Below are positions 36,911-51,199 of a DNA stretch of 64,000 bases, one piece after another (position 1 is the stretch's first letter; every line of letters starts with the position of its first letter). Location: assembly GCA_003339415.1 (NCBI GenBank), contig PDHQ01000151.1, forward strand, positions 19,766-83,765, in the 5' to 3' direction. The DNA is from Ophiocordyceps camponoti-saundersi (nom. inval.) (taxonomy: Eukaryota > Ascomycota > Sordariomycetes > Hypocreales > Ophiocordycipitaceae). The notes under the pieces were generated by a model. It was not told the origin of the DNA and did not search any database. It worked only from the letters and a program-made list of their open reading frames with translations. The position numbers and the translations under genes were made by a program.

Positions 36911-39249
36911 TTAGCTAGCTAAAAAGTTATTTTATATTCTAAAGCTTATTACTTATAAATTTACTATATATACTTAAGTTAGAATAATACTTAAGCTTTA
37001 TCGCGCCCGATATTAAGGATATTAGTATTATTTATAAATCTTATTATAAGAAAACTTAATATTAAGTTTAAGCGTTAGTATAATAAGAATATATATAAGA
37101 GGAAGAGAATTAATAATATAAAGGACCTTTAAGGGACTTTTTATTAAATCGAAAAAGTATCGCTTAGCTTATAATTAAACTTAAGTCTTAAAGTATAGTT
37201 TATAAAATATAATTAAATAAACGCTATAACTTATTTTAGGAAGCTTAGGTAGTTTATAATAATAATTAACTTATCGTAAAAAATATAGTTAAAAGCCTTA
37301 ATAAGGTTTAGTAAGAGGAGTAAAGTAATGCCGCTTTAGTTTTAAATTATCTTAATTATTTTAGTAAATATAAAAACTATTATATTAGTAAAGTATTATA
37401 GTTTATTACTTATCTAGCTATTAGGGAGGATCCGAGCCTCCTTTATTATAAATATAATTTTCCTAGCTATAATTATTTTTAAAACTTTCCCTATTATATT
37501 AAAAAGTAAAATTAGCTTATATTTACTTAAGGTATAATATATAGCTAGTAGCTTACTTACTTTCCGGATAACTATAATATTAAAGATTTTAAGTTATAAT
37601 AGGAAATAATTATTATTAATATAGCTTTAGAAGATTTTTTAGAAAACTTAGATAAGGGGGGGTTTATATCTTTTTAGGAAACTAACTAGAATCTTATTAA
37701 GGCTAGCGGACTTTTAAAAAGCAATTAAGAAAAAGGTAAAATAAATATTTTCGGTAATAATAGCGCGCTTAATATAAAAAAAGAGGAAAGGATTATTAAG
37801 GGTAAGTAAAGGGGCTATATTAATAAGAGCTAGGAAAAATTATTAGCTAAGTAAAGTTACTTTATTAGAGAAAATAATCGCTAATATTAAATTTAAGTAT
37901 TTTTAAAATATAGAGATATAAACTAGCTTTAGCGTAGCTTAGCTTTATAGCTTAGTTTAATATTTTATAATTTAAAAAGTTAATAAGTTTATAAAAATAA
38001 TATTAAGGAAATTACGCAAGCGTTATAATATACCGCGCTAATTATAGTTTTCTATACCTTTATTATTTTTTAGTAATCTTACTAATATAAGTTAGTAAGA
38101 TTAATATATTAATATTACTAAGCTTTTTTTATAACCGTTATAATAGCCGCTATCGCCTTATTTTACTATTTTTACGCTATAAGGTAAGTTTAAACGCGTA
38201 ATAATACTATTATCTTTACTATTATTTATAATTAGTTATAAAATAAGGTAACTACGTTCTTAAGCTTTCTAAGTATTATAATAAAGTAAAGGTTTAGTTT
38301 AAGTTAATTTTATATTTTAGCCGCGAGGATATCTAAGTAAAAGGAGCGCTAAGCTTTAGTTAGAGTTAAATTAAAGCGAAAATTAGTATTAATATAGATA
38401 ATTTATAAGATATAATTAGAGCTAACTAAGTTAAAGTTATTACCTTAATATATCGCTTAGTAGTTTAGTATAGTTTAAGCTAAGTTTATAATATTAGTCT
38501 ACTTATTTTATATTTCCTAAGTAACTTTACTTAGGGGCGTAAGGAGTCTAAAGCGGAGGCTAGTTATAAGCTTAAGGAAATTAGTTATCTTAAGGGAGGA
38601 CTATTTATAATAGTTTTAGAAAAGGTAGTAAAAGTTAAAGTTACTATAAAGGAGGGTTACTATTAGTTAAAAGTTAGGGTGAATAATATCTTATTAGAGG
38701 AGAGGGCTTAATTAAATTACTAATAAAGGTAAGTAAATTAATATAATTTAAAATAGGGGTATAATATAGAAAAAGATAGATATTATTTTAAGGGCGGTAA
38801 AAAGTATTTAAAAGGAAAAGTTTAAATATTTATAAATATAAAAAATTACTTAGCTATTAAAGTTTATAAGTTTATATAATATAATATTTAAAAATAAGGG
38901 GCGGCTAAATTAGTCGCGTTATAGTTCCTATATATAAATAAAATTATAGCTAATAAGGCTATAAAGTACTATATAAATAAAATAGTTACGCTTTTATATA
39001 TTCTAAAAAAAGGTTTTAATCTTTATTAAGATAACTTTTTACGAAAATAGGATAGGACCTGTTACTTAATTTTTCGCTTTTTACTATATATTTATTACTA
39101 AGAAGGAGTTAATAGCGCCCGCGGCGGCTTCGGCTAAGGCCTAAGGGGCAGGCAACGCGCCTATAATCGTAAATAAGGGTACGCGGGGACTAGGATAGTC
39201 CTTATAATACCCTTAGTCTAGCTAAAAATAATATAATAATAGCGTTAAA

Positions 39250-40490
39250 ATAAAAGGAGAAGCGAAATAGGTATAGGACCTTTACGATAGTAATATAAAG
39301 GAAGCTTATAATAAATTAGCCGCGGTAGTGCTTACCGCGATATTCTCTAACGCTTAGAATATCGTAGTAGCTTTTAAAGCTAAACTCTATAAGAAATTCG
39401 TAACCCCCTTAGACTAAAATATTACCTAACTTTTACCTAAGATTACTAAGTTAATTAAAAAGATAATTACTTAAGCTATATAAAAAGTACTTTTATAAAT
39501 TATTAGCCTTAATATTAGTTTAACTTAGCTATTATAAGCTTCTATAATTATTATTAGCGGTATAATAATTAAACTTATTTCTAGTCGCTTCGATAAAGAA
39601 GTTACTATATTTATAAAAAATATTATAATTAATATAGATACCTTATAGCTAATTTTATAAAAGATTATATAAGCTGCGAATATAGCTTTAAAGTGCGAGG
39701 CTATATTAGCTATAAGATAACTCCTTAGTAAAGATATAGTAATTATATTTTATCCGGAATATAAGAGATAAATAAGCTTAGTTAAGTAAATCCCTATTAT
39801 CTTCGGTAAGGAGGCGGTCCGTAGCTAGAAAACCTTTTCTATTATAATAAAAGGAGTATAAGTAAGGGCCGCTTATAGCGACTAAGATATACTTTTATAA
39901 TAAATTAAAAAATATAATAAAGTTAATATTACCTAAGTTTAAGCGCTCTAGCCTTATAGCGAGGAAGCTACGTATACTTATATTATCTTAAAAATTACTA
40001 ATATAATAAACGCTAATAAACTTATATAAAATAGCTTAATTATAAATATAGAAATCTCTTATATAGAAGTTTATAATAATATAGTATAACCCCGATAATA
40101 TTACTAATATTACTAATATAAATATATAATAAAATACTATTAAGAGTAGCTATATTATAAGATATATATAGCTATAGCGTACTTAGAAAAGGAAAGCGTA
40201 TATCTAGCCCTCGCTAAAACTAATACTAAAAACTATATCTTATATAAAGGGAACTACGCCTTATAGTCCTAAGATTACCTTACCGTAAAAGTATACTAAA
40301 ACTAAGTATATAGTAACTATATATATTAATTTTATAAATTTTAAAATTACTTTTAGCTAACTTAATCTTAAACTAATAATAGCTTTACTAAAATTTAGTT
40401 TTAAAAGTAATTATACGCGGCCCTTATATAGTCGTAAGCTATACTCCGCTTTAATATAAACGATAAGCTTATCTTAGCACTAAAGAGGGG
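39250..40490 (+). pseudogene. X2 ORF1, zinc-knuckle protein (decayed)
   Basis: Contains the C-x2-C-x3-H-x6-C knuckle at 40234-40278, read as YILYKGNYAL*S*DY. A less regular knuckle (Y-x2-Y-x4-Y) lies at about 40156-40190. It is the same protein as X4 ORF1 and would bind element RNA. Confidence 0.66.
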
Positions 40491-40699
40491 CCGAGGCGGG
40501 AGCGGCGCTACCCCTAAACCCCGTAGCGGATAGGGTAGTAATAAAGCTTAGGGAACTTATCTTCTCCCTCCTACCTTTTCCCCCTTTATTATACCCTCCT
40601 TTACCCCCTCCCCCGCCCCTTTTTCCGCCCCTTTCTTTACCTTAATACGATTATAAACTTTTACCTCCCTTACTCCTAATAAAGATTAAAACTATCTTT

Positions 40700-43600
40700 T
40701 AGAATATATAAAAGCGTAATTATCTTATTTATACCGCGCTTTATAGCCTTATCGGCTATAATTTTATTTATTTATAGGAATTATAACGCGACTAATTTAA
40801 ACGCCCTTTACTTTTTAATATCTTATTATATAAACTTATAAACTTTAATAACTAAGCGATTTTTTATATTTATAAATAATTAAACCTTTCCTTTTAAATA
40901 CTTCTTACTATACTTAATATAGCTTTTATTCTCTTTTATATTATATTTTTATTATAAATTATATTTCTTTACTTACCCTTATTAGTAATTTAGTTTAGCT
41001 TTTTCTTATAGCGTAACTTTTTCTACCTTAACTTAACTCTAATAGCTACCTTTTTATATAGCGATTTTAACCTTTACTACCCCTTATAAAATTATTATAA
41101 AAGGTCCTCCTTTAAAATAGCTAACTTCCTTAATCTTATAATTAGCTTTTATTTTAGACTTATTATACCTCTAAGCAAAGTTACTTAGGAAATATATAAT
41201 AAATAAACTAGTATTATTAACTTAGCTTAAGCTACGCTAAATTACTAAGCGATATACTAAAAAAATAATTTTAACTTTATTAGCTTTAATTATATTTTAT
41301 AAATTATCTATATAAATACTAACCTCCGCCTTAATATTATATTAACTAAGATCTAGCGCTTTTTTTACTTAGATATACTTATAGCTAAAATATAGAATTA
41401 ACTTAAGCTTAAACTATACCGTACCTTTATACTTAAAAACTTAAAAAAAGTAATTACTTTACTATATAAATAGCTAGAAATAATAGTAGAAATTATAATA
41501 CTATTATATATTTATATATACTTTATAATATAAAACTAATAGAATCGGGCAACGGTAGTTATTATAATAGCTACTAAGTAAGCTTAAAAGTATTAGAAAG
41601 CTAACTTTACTAACTTTTACTAATAAAACTATTAGGAAATAATAAAGGCGTAGAAGTTTATAATTAGTATAGCCCGCTATAGCGCCTAGCGCGATTTCCT
41701 CGATAATATCTTAACGAACTTAGTAATATTTTAAATAATAAAATATTAAGCCCGGCTCCGAAGCTAAGCCTTACCGGAGCTTATATATATACTAACGCTA
41801 TAGAAAAGCCTTAACTTAAACTTAGTATTTACTTTCTTAGATAAAGTAATCTTTTTTAGCTAGTAATTCTTCTCTACTTTTACCGCCTTAGCCCCTCCTT
41901 TTACCTTAAATAAACCTTTCCCTTTTTTCTATATTAAATATTTAATTATTATTAATAATATTTACTTTACCTTTTTCTTAATTACCTTATAAAAATCTAC
42001 TAGCCTTAATAGGATCTTAGTTAGGTTTTTAAAAAGATATAAACCCCCCCTTATCTAAGTTTTCTAAAAAATCTTCTAAGATTATATTAATAATAGCTAT
42101 TTTCTATTATAATTTAAAACCTCTAATATTATAGTTATCCGTAAGGTAAGGAAATTACTAGCTATATATTATACCTTAAGTAAGTATAGGCTAATTTCGC
42201 TCCTTAATATAATAAAGAAGGTTTTAGAAATAATTATCGCTAAGAAAATAATATTTATAGCGGAAATAGCTAATATCTTCTTAAATAGCTAAATAAGTAA
42301 TAAGCTATAACGCTTTATTAATATTATAGTTTTTATATTTACTAAAACTATTAAGATTATTTAAAACTAAGGTAGCACCGCCTTACTCTTTTTATTAAAT
42401 TTTACCGGAGCTTTTAATTATATTTCTTATAATAAGCTAATAGTTATTTTTAATTACTTAAGCTTTCCCGAATAAGTTATAGCGTTTATTTATTCTTATC
42501 TTATTACTAAAACCTTATAATTTAAGTTTAACTATAAGCTTAGTAACGCTTTCTTAATTTAATAAAAGGTCCCCTAAAAATCCCTTATATTACTAATCCT
42601 TTTCTTATTATATATATTTTTATTATATTAATATCTAAACTTAGTAACTAAACTATTTATAATAAGCTTTACTAATAGTATTAATATACTTAGTATTAAA
42701 TATAATAAAGCTTAAGTACTCTTTTAACTTAAGCGAGTATAGTAAATTTATAAATAATAAGCTTTTAAGTATAAAATAACTTTTTAGCTAGCTAAAAGCG
42801 AGTTAATATATTTTATAAAAGCTAGGAAAGTAAATATAACCCGGCTTTAGCTTAGTATAAAGATAGTATAGCTTATATAGGAGGCGAGATTTTTAAGGGT
42901 CTAGCTATATTATAAACTTTAATAAAAATCCTATTTTTTAAAACTTACCGCTAAACTTAAGCGCTAATATTTAGCCCTTACTAAGATTATTATATTAATA
43001 TAAGGTTATATCTTATTAAGAGTAAGGGAGGTATATATTAAAGCTATTAGATTAGTAATTATATTCGGTATATTTTAATTCGCCTTATTTATATAATTAA
43101 GGGGGAAACTATATAGCCTTATTATAAAAATACTAGCTATAAAATAGTTTAAATATTTAAAAATTATTATTAAAGCTTATAAAGTTACCCTTTTTTACTA
43201 TATTAAAATAAAAGCTTTTATCCCCCTCCTTAACTTATACCTTACTTATTAGATAGCTTATATTTATTATTATTTTTAATATATAAGTATAGTAAACTTT
43301 ATTTATATTATAGTAAAGAAAGCTATTAAGTAAGTTAGATATAAGCGTAAAGGGCGCCCTTATTAATAAAAATATTAAGTATTATAAGATTTAGAGGAAT
43401 TTTATAAGATATAAACTAAACTTAAACCGGAGGCTAAATATATATAACGTAACTTCGATACTAAACTCTAAGAAGAGTAGCTTCTTTAATAATATTCTTA
43501 AAAAGGTAAGCTTAAGAAATATAGGTAATCTTATAGCTACCTTATTAATAAACTATTATAGCTTAAAGCTAGGACCGCTTTATATATTTATAAAGGATTT

Positions 43601-44000
43601 CCTAAGTTTATTAATATAATATTTATATAATTTTAAACTAAATATATTAAACTTAATTTCTTTCTCTAAGCTTATAAGGTCCTTAAGGTAGTTTTAAAAC
43701 GCTATTTTTATAATAATAATAATAAGATAATATTATATATTTTTCTTAATTATACTTTTACTTATAAAAATAAGCTACTCCTTAATATTAACTAGTAACT
43801 AATATAAGACTAGCGTAACCTTACTAAAGCGCTTAATAACTTTTAATTTATAGCTAAACTTATATATTAGTTTTTTTCGCTTAAATAATTACGCTAATTT
43901 AATTTTATAATATAATTTTATAAAAGTAAAATAAATAAAGGAGATAGGGCCTTTAGCTTTATAATAAATATATAAAAACCGCTTTATAGCGATAATTTTA
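40700..44000 (+). pseudogene. X2 ORF2: endonuclease-reverse transcriptase (decayed)
   Basis: The endonuclease motif is better kept here than in X4: DFNLYYPL at 41063-41086, equivalent to DFN-x-HHPLW. The reverse transcriptase VP*KS (GVPQGS) lies at about 42570, followed by LFLLY, and the F-T-x-x catalytic motif lies near 42668. An RNase H domain was not recognised. It ends near the antisense frame, as in X4. Confidence 0.78.
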
Positions 44001-44089
44001 TTATTTATCTTACTAGCTATTTACTTAGCCCCGAAGCTAGATTATCTTAACTATATATAAAATATTAACTTAACCGCGTAAAATATAAA

Positions 44090-44930
44090 ACTAACCGCGC
44101 TTATTATAGCCGCGGCCTTAGCTATAGCCTTAACCTTAATTATAATTATAAGTATAAACTAAAGCTATTTATTTTTTTTTTACTAATAGCTTCTCCTTTT
44201 TACTAAATATAATATAATTATTAACTAATATTATAAAATTTTTATTACTAAATATATTATTAATTAGATTATTTTAAATAAGATTAGGGATCTCCTTATA
44301 AAAAAGTAGCGTAGTTATAATATAAGTATTAATAATATCCTCCCCGGTAGCGGGGGTAATTTTAACGCTTAAGGTAAAAGTAATTTTAAGCTTATTAAGC
44401 TTATTAGCCTCTAACTTAAACTTAGACTTAATAAGTATTAAGGCGGAAGCGAAATTAAGGATAAGAGGCGGAATATAAAAAATAAGAGGATAATTAATAA
44501 AAGATAAGCTTTTTTATAAGCGCGCGTTATTTTTAATAGTATAATAAATATAGCGTAGCTTCTTAGTTAATTATTTAAAAAAGTTAATTACTTATATATA
44601 AAAGATACGCTATTTTTATATTTAAGCTAATATAATAACGATAAGTTAGTTAGCGCTAGTTAAATTTTTAGTTACTTTAATAATAAAATCTTTTTTAATA
44701 GCGGGAGGCTATAAGCTTTAAAGCGGTATATAGCTAGTAGCCGCTTATATAACTTAATTAGCTTAAATATTATTATAATATATAATAGCGCGTATCTTTT
44801 TAATACGCTAAATTATATTTTTCTATTATATTTATTAATATAAGATTTACTATAAACTTAATATAATTTTAATATTACTTACTATTAAAATATTATAATT
44901 AAAGCTTAGCTAATAGGTAACTTTAACTAT
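44090..44930 (-). pseudogene. X2 antisense protein-like frame
   Basis: Counterpart of the X1 and X3 antisense frames, more damaged. The Arg/Gly-rich end corresponds to about 44090-44170. The product is unknown and the limits are approximate. Confidence 0.3.
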
Positions 44931-45929
44931 AGCGCGAATAGCTTTAGTTATAATAAGATTATTAATTAGCTAATACTTAATATAATTATTTATATATTTA
45001 ATATAAGCCGCGCTTAGATAATTTACCTTAGTTATTAATAAATATAAATATATATTAAAGCTAAGTACTTATTTTTTTATATTTAATAAAAGTTTTTAAA
45101 GCTAATAAGCGTATTAATATACCTTATATAAGATATTACTTAAGAAAAGTTAAGTTTAGTAAGTATTTTACTCTAGTATAAGTTAGCTATAAACTAGTTA
45201 TACGCGCTAAAAATTACTTATATAGTTAAAATTACTAAAAAATAATAAGATAATAATAGCCTGCTTATACCGGTAAAAGCGACCCCCCCCTTTTTTATAT
45301 ATTTTTAGGCCTTAAGTTACTAATTTATAAAAACTAACTTCCTAATTAAGAAAGCTTCCTAATTAGGAAAGCTTAAAAAAGGGGTATATACTTAAGTATA
45401 TACTATATATAAAGGAGGTATATAGCTATATATTTAAAAGTTAAGTAATATATACTTAGAGGCCGGGGAGGTATATACCGGTATATATAAATAATACGTA
45501 CCGCTACTATTATTATCTTTTCCTTATCTTATCTATCTTTTCTTATCTTTCCTTACGTTATATAGTATTATTATAACCGATAGTTACTTTCTTTATACGC
45601 GTAGAGCGCCTAGCCTAGCCCTAAGCTAGACGCGGTCTTACTATATAGCGGGGGGTTTTACCTCTTTTAGGAGGGTTTTTCCTACTTAACTTACTGCCGA
45701 GGTTCTAGCAGCTACTTCTATAGCTTTTAGAGTACTATAATAATAATAAAATCTTTATTAGAAGCGGAGGGGGTAAATAATTATAATTATATTAAGGTAG
45801 TAAAGGGGATAGTTAAGGGGATAATAGAAAGGGTAGCGAAGGGGGCGGTTAAGGGGGTTTTATATCCCTTACTAGTATTTCCTTTATTATAGTTACTAGG
45901 AGTCGCGCCGCTCTTATTATAGCCTCTTT

Positions 45930-47200
45930 TTAGGGCTAGTATAATATTATCCGTTATATTAAATCGAAGAGTAGCTTATAACTATAAAGGTTTTATATAA
46001 GGTTATTTCTAGGCCTAAACCTTAATAAAGCTATTACTAAACTAGGACTAAGTTAGCTATAAGTAATTTTAAAATTTATAAGGTTAGTATATATAGTTAT
46101 TATAAGCTTAGTCCTAGTATATTTTCGAGGTAAGGTAGTTTTAGGACTATAAGGTATAATTACTTTTATATAAAATATAGTTTTTAGCGCTATTATTTAT
46201 TTAAGCTAGGTAAGCGCTTTCTCCTCCCAAGTACGCGGCGGCTACGTAAAAGCTATAATAAGGTTATTCTTAGCAGTGCTTTATTATATAACTAAACTAA
46301 TAGCACTAATAGCACTACTAAGGCCGCACCGCGTTATTATAAACTTCGATATAGGAGATTTCTATATTTATAATTAGTTTATTTTATATAAGTTTATTAG
46401 TATTTATTATATTAGTAATATTAAGGATAAGGTATATATATATAGCTCCCTCGCTATAAGGCCTAAGGGCTTTAACTTAGGTAACGTTAATTTTATTAAC
46501 TTTTTTAATTTACTATATAAGTGCGTTTTTATCGCCGTAAGCCGCCCTTATATATACTCTTTTCGCTATAATAAAGTAGGTTTTCTAGCTACGAACCGCT
46601 CCCTCGCTAAAAATAATAAGAATTTACTTAACTAGGGTTATTTGCTTCTTATATTCTAGATAGAATATAATAATTTTATCTCTATTAAGGAGCCGCCTTA
46701 CTACTAATATAGCGTTATATTTTAAGGCGGTATTCGTAGCTTAAATAATTTCTTATAAGGTTAGCTATAAAACTTTTATATTAATTATTATATTTTTTAA
46801 ATATAATAACTTTTTTATTAAATTAGCTTAAAATAAGTTTAATTACTTTATAGCTATTTATTATAATAGAAGCTTATATAAGCTAAGCTTAATTAGTATC
46901 GGAGCTAATAATTTATAAAAATACTTTTTATATAGCTTAAGTAACTATCTTTTTAATTAACTTAATAATCTTAAGTAAAAGTCGGGTCTTATATAAGATT
47001 AGGGTAATTTTAAATTTTTTATAAAATTTAGCTTTAAAAGCTATTATAATATCCTAAGCTTCGGAAAATATTATAGCTAATATTATTATAATAAGCTTAC
47101 GGTACGCTTCCGTTATATCGCTATTATTAAGGCCCCGTGCCTATACTACTTCCCCGTTCGATATAACGCTATTATTAAATTACCCCTAGCCGGATTAGGG
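45930..47200 (-). pseudogene. X1 ORF1, zinc-knuckle protein (decayed)
   Basis: On the 5' side of X1 (right end). The C-x2-C-x3-H-x6-C knuckle is at 46135-46179 on the - strand. It matches ORF1 of the other X copies. It is separated from ORF2 by the purine-rich spacer (45760-45860) and the X2 insertion. Confidence 0.62.
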
Positions 47201-47387
47201 GTGCTACGAGGACTAGTTTAGTCCCCGCGCCCCCCTATCTATAACTATAAGCGCGTTGCCCGCTCTTTAGGCCCCGGCCTTAGCTGCCGCGGGCGCTATT
47301 ATCTTCTTCTAAGTAATAAGTATATAATAGGGAGCGAAATGCTAAGCTACGGGTCCTATCCTATATTCGTAAAAGGTTATTTATAAT

Positions 47388-47427
47388 ATTAACACTATTA
47401 TTTACTTAATATATCCTAGCTATAATA
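47388..47427 (+). repeat. G2 3' LTR, last part
   Basis: Forty bases that complete the LTR after X1, ending tataata, followed by the duplication aatat (47428-47432) that marks the right end of G2. Confidence 0.85.
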
Positions 47428-47432
47428 AATAT

Positions 47433-50400
47433 TATCTATAATAATATATTATTTTATAAAAAAGCTAAGTTTAGGTATTTTATTATTTAAAAAAAGAAGG
47501 TTAAAAATAAAAGGAAAGAATTTATCTACTAAAATATAAGCCTTATTTTTAAAAGACGCGGATTCTCCCTTACTTAAGTCTTATAAGGCTAGAAAGCAAA
47601 TAGGCTCAGCTAGTAATTTATTATAAAGCCGCGCTTAGCGCTTTATATATTAAAACTAACCGGGGTTATTACTAATAAAATATAAAAAGGAACGCTAGTT
47701 AGCTTAATAAGAATAAGTAATTACTTTCTTTTAATTATTAATAAACTCTTATAATTATAGCTAGTTATACTTAGATAGGGAATTATAATAGTAACGCTTA
47801 GCTTATTTAATATTCCTAATAGCGCGGGCAATTATTAAAGTAACTAAGTTTACTTTTTCTTAAATATTAGTATATAAAAAGGTATAGCGTTTTAAATAAC
47901 TTATTATAATTTATTATAAAAGTAATTAAAAGTAGCATTAATCTAATTAATAGTTTTAATAGCGGTAAAAATAAAAATCTAAGCGAGGGATTTTTTTATA
48001 ATAAAGTTTAAATTAGCTTATCTTTATTATAGCTTAGGCGTAAGGGGGTTAATATCTTATATACTAATTATAAATATTTATAAAATATAGTTAGATTTTA
48101 TAAAGTTAAGGTTTAGTTTTATATATATAATATAAAACTTAGCTATAGCTTAGACTAAATTTAATATACTATCTTAATAGCTATAAAATATCTTAATATA
48201 TTTACTTTTAAAAGTAAGAAATAAAAAGTTAAGTTTAAAAATCTCTTAAATAAGCTAATTAATATTACTATAGTATTATTTATAGCTATTTTATAGCAGA
48301 TAATATAAGTTAAAGTTCTTAAAAAGGATTCGTTTTATTTTTAGCTTAAACTTAAAAAAAAGGGAAAAGTAGCCTTATTTAGCTTAATTTAAAGGGGAGT
48401 ATATTAAGATTATTTTAAATCTAAAAGCAAAGCTAATTTTAACTTAGTTTTTACTAATAATAGGTAGTTAATTTAAAATACTATAATACTAATAAATATA
48501 TATAGCCGCTTATCTATTATAGAAAATAAATCTATAAAATAAAGTTTTTTAAAAAGCGGACTAGCTTCTAAGTAGTATATTATTTCTTATAAGGTAATAT
48601 TATTATTATATATATTATAAAAAGCTAGTTATACTAGCTTAGGTTACTTATTAATATTTTAAAAAATAATTTTTAGATATATAAAAAGGAGTTAAAAGTA
48701 ATAATAGTTATATTTTTACTATTTTTATATAAAGCCTTAATAGCGGCTTTAATCTAAATTTTAATAAAAGCTAATATAGTTAAAAGTTTAATATTAATCT
48801 TAATAAGGCTATTTATTTAATATAGTATAAAGGTAATTTTATTAATATTTATTATATTCTAAGTTTACTTAAAAGGTAGTTAGCTTAAGTTCGGTAAAAA
48901 TACGCTTTTTTTACGCTTAATTTAACGCTTTATAGCTTTTAATATATCTCCGCTAATTAATATTTTAAAAAATAGCTTTAGCTAGGAGCTACTTATAAGT
49001 TTATAATATTTCCTATTAGTAATAAATTATTATAAAAACTTAAGGATTAATTCTTAGGTAAATTATATATAAAAAAGTATTACTAATTATATACTAAGTT
49101 TAGTAAATTATATAAGTTATTATTTATAATAAGTATAAGCTTTATTTTATTTTTAAATAGCTATAAGGTATAGCCTTAACTAAGCTAGGTAATCTTTATT
49201 ATATAAAATATATATATATAAGTGCTTATCTTATTTTACCTTATATTTAATCTTAGTCTTATACGTAGTAATATTATATTTACTATAAAGTTTAATATAC
49301 TTATAAGACTTAGTAATATAATTAAAATAATAATAATTATAATATTAGCAAGGTTAAATAAAATCTAAGAAAAGTTTTATTTTTAAAAATTTATATTTTT
49401 ATTATAAATTTATAATTATAAAGTTAATTAGCGTTAGTAAAAAGAGTTAGTTTAATAATAACCGCTATTTAAGTAGCTTTTAATATAGCTTTTTATAAAG
49501 AATTTAAGCTACGCCCGAATAGCTAAGTTACGTAAAGGGTGCTTAGTTAAGTTCGCGCGTATAATAGGCGCGGGGTATATATAAGTATATACGATTAGTT
49601 AGCGCCGCGCGCGGGATAAGCGTAAGCTATATATATACTATAACCTTAAGTATATATACTATATATACCTTAAAACCTCTTAAGTTATTCTATATTAATA
49701 AAGTTAGCTTTTTATAAATATTAAGAAATATAAAACTTTTATAGTAAAATAACTTTAATTATAAATAACTTTAATATTTAATAAGCTATTATCGCTTAGC
49801 TTTTAGAGTAGTAAGCTATTATTACGGAGCTTTAAAGCCTTATACGCTAATTATATTAATTTATATAGCTTTTTAAGTAATAATAGTTATAACCTTATTA
49901 TAAGCCGCTACCTTTTAGCTCGCTATTTAATAGCGATAAAAACCTCTTTTTAATATAGCGCTCCTTTGTATCTTATAAGCTATAAGCAAACTAAGCTTTT
50001 ATTAATATTACTTATAATTAATAAGTATTTTTATACTAATATTTATTTCTTATAGTTTAAGCTAAAGTAGCTTTATTTTTTAAATAAAATACTAAGTATA
50101 AATATAACCTTAATTACTTTCTAAATTACTTTAATATTATATTTACTAACTTATATTAGCGCTAAATAATTATAATAAAGCTTAAATACCTTATATAAAG
50201 CGCTTCTAAGTTTTTCTCTAATTTCCTTATTTACTTTAAAGCTAAGCTTACTTTAGTAAATAGTACTAAATCAGCTAATAAAATTAAAGTTATACGCCTT
50301 TATTATACCCTTACCTTAGCCTTTTACTAATATTATATAAAGTATAATATTCCCTTAACTAAGTATATTATCCTTATTATTAGAATTCGCGCTATTATTA

Positions 50401-51190
50401 TAAATATTAAGTTATTTTACTTTAAAAATAAAAGCTAGATATTTTTACTTTTCGCTTTTAAGCTATCTTAGGATACCTTAATAACTAATATATACTAAAC
50501 CGGCACTTAGCCGCGCTTTAATAAATATAGTAATCTCCTCTCTTAAGGCTAGAATAGTTATAATAGTAAGACTTATCGTTAAGTAACTAAGGCTAATAAT
50601 AATAAGATTATAAAGCGGCGCGCTAAAAGCCGCTACCTTTACTATAATAATACTAGCTATTTCTCGCGTAAATATAAGCTTAATCCTCCCTTACTAGCTT
50701 TTTTAGTCCGCTTTATAAATATTATAAAAAAAAAAGAGAACCCTACCTTAAATTAGGGAAATAAATCCCCCCTATACTAAGTCTCTTATAAGGGGAGGAC
50801 TTTTACGATAATATTACTTATAAAATATTAAATAATTATTTTATAGATATTAGTTAGAATCTAAACTTACCTTCTTTTTTTCTCCTTATATTTATAAATT
50901 CTACTTTTTTTATTATTACGTAAGCGGATAGTAGCTATAATTATTACGCTCTTATAAGTAAATCTTTTATATAATACTATTAGCTTAAGCGAATTCCCCT
51001 TTCTTATCTATAAATAATTTATATTATTATATAAATACGCTACTAATAGCGCGTACGCTTTAAGCTATATTTATTTATTTATTACCTTATTTTCTTTATA
51101 GCTAATATTAATAGCTAATAATTACTTATAATAATATATATAATCTTAAGCTTTACTTAAAACTTAATTTTTAGCTTACTCTAAATAATA
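47433..51190. other. Unassigned decayed repeat DNA upstream of V pol
   Basis: Continuation of the outer host. No protein motif was identified with confidence. A GC-richer stretch at 49520-49680 could be part of an LTR or a promoter, but no partner was found for it. The portion nearest to 51190 may contain the V gag. Confidence 0.35.
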
Positions 51191-51199
51191 TATAATAAT

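Larger units (their letters stand above)
29840..39000 (-). pseudogene. X1 ORF2: endonuclease-reverse transcriptase, split by G1
   Basis: LINE polymerase gene in two pieces, 36911-39000 (endonuclease and reverse transcriptase) and 29840-30969 (C-terminal part). The catalytic motif is visible on the - strand at about 37025-37045 as F-I-N-N-T-N-I. G1 is inserted a little downstream of it, with the duplication ttagc (30965-30969 and 36911-36915). The sequence otherwise parallels X4 ORF2. Confidence 0.7.
39029..45749 (+). mobile_element. X2: LINE inserted in X1
   Basis: Full-length family X copy of 6721 bp, opposite in orientation to its host X1. It is flanked by the 11-bp duplication aatctttatta at 39018-39028 and 45750-45760; the empty site is seen in X3 at about 61536-61552. 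It ends in (TAA)n (45738-45749). Closely collinear with X4. Confidence 0.93.
28069..47376 (-). mobile_element. X1: LINE in G2 3' LTR, itself split by G1 and X2
   Basis: Flanked by ttatttataat at 28058-28068 and 47377-47387. The (TTA)n tail is at the left end (28069-28095) and the CpG-rich 5' end is at the right. Its own sequence is 28069-30969, 36911-39028 and 45750-47376, about 6.65 kb, collinear with the other X copies. G1 interrupts ORF2 just after the reverse transcriptase catalytic motif, and X2 entered near the boundary of ORF2 and the purine-rich (homopyrimidine on its coding strand) spacer. Confidence 0.9.
1416..47427 (+). mobile_element. G2: Ty3/Gypsy chromovirus, split by three insertions
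   Basis: This is an LTR retrotransposon of about 5.9 kb before insertions, bounded by the 5-bp duplication aatat at 1411-1415 and 47428-47432. The 5' LTR is split between 1416-1696 and 20554-20599. The interior is 20600-25889. The 3' LTR is split among 25890-25970, 27864-28068 and 47388-47427. LTR ends read tatta...tataata, consistent with an original TGTTA...TAACA after RIP. It is the same family as G1, whose interior has the same length (5291 against 5290 bp). The short A/G-rich stretch ttaaaaggtag just before the 3' LTR fits a polypurine tract. Foreign elements inside it are W (5' LTR), Y2 and X1 (3' LTR). Confidence 0.9.
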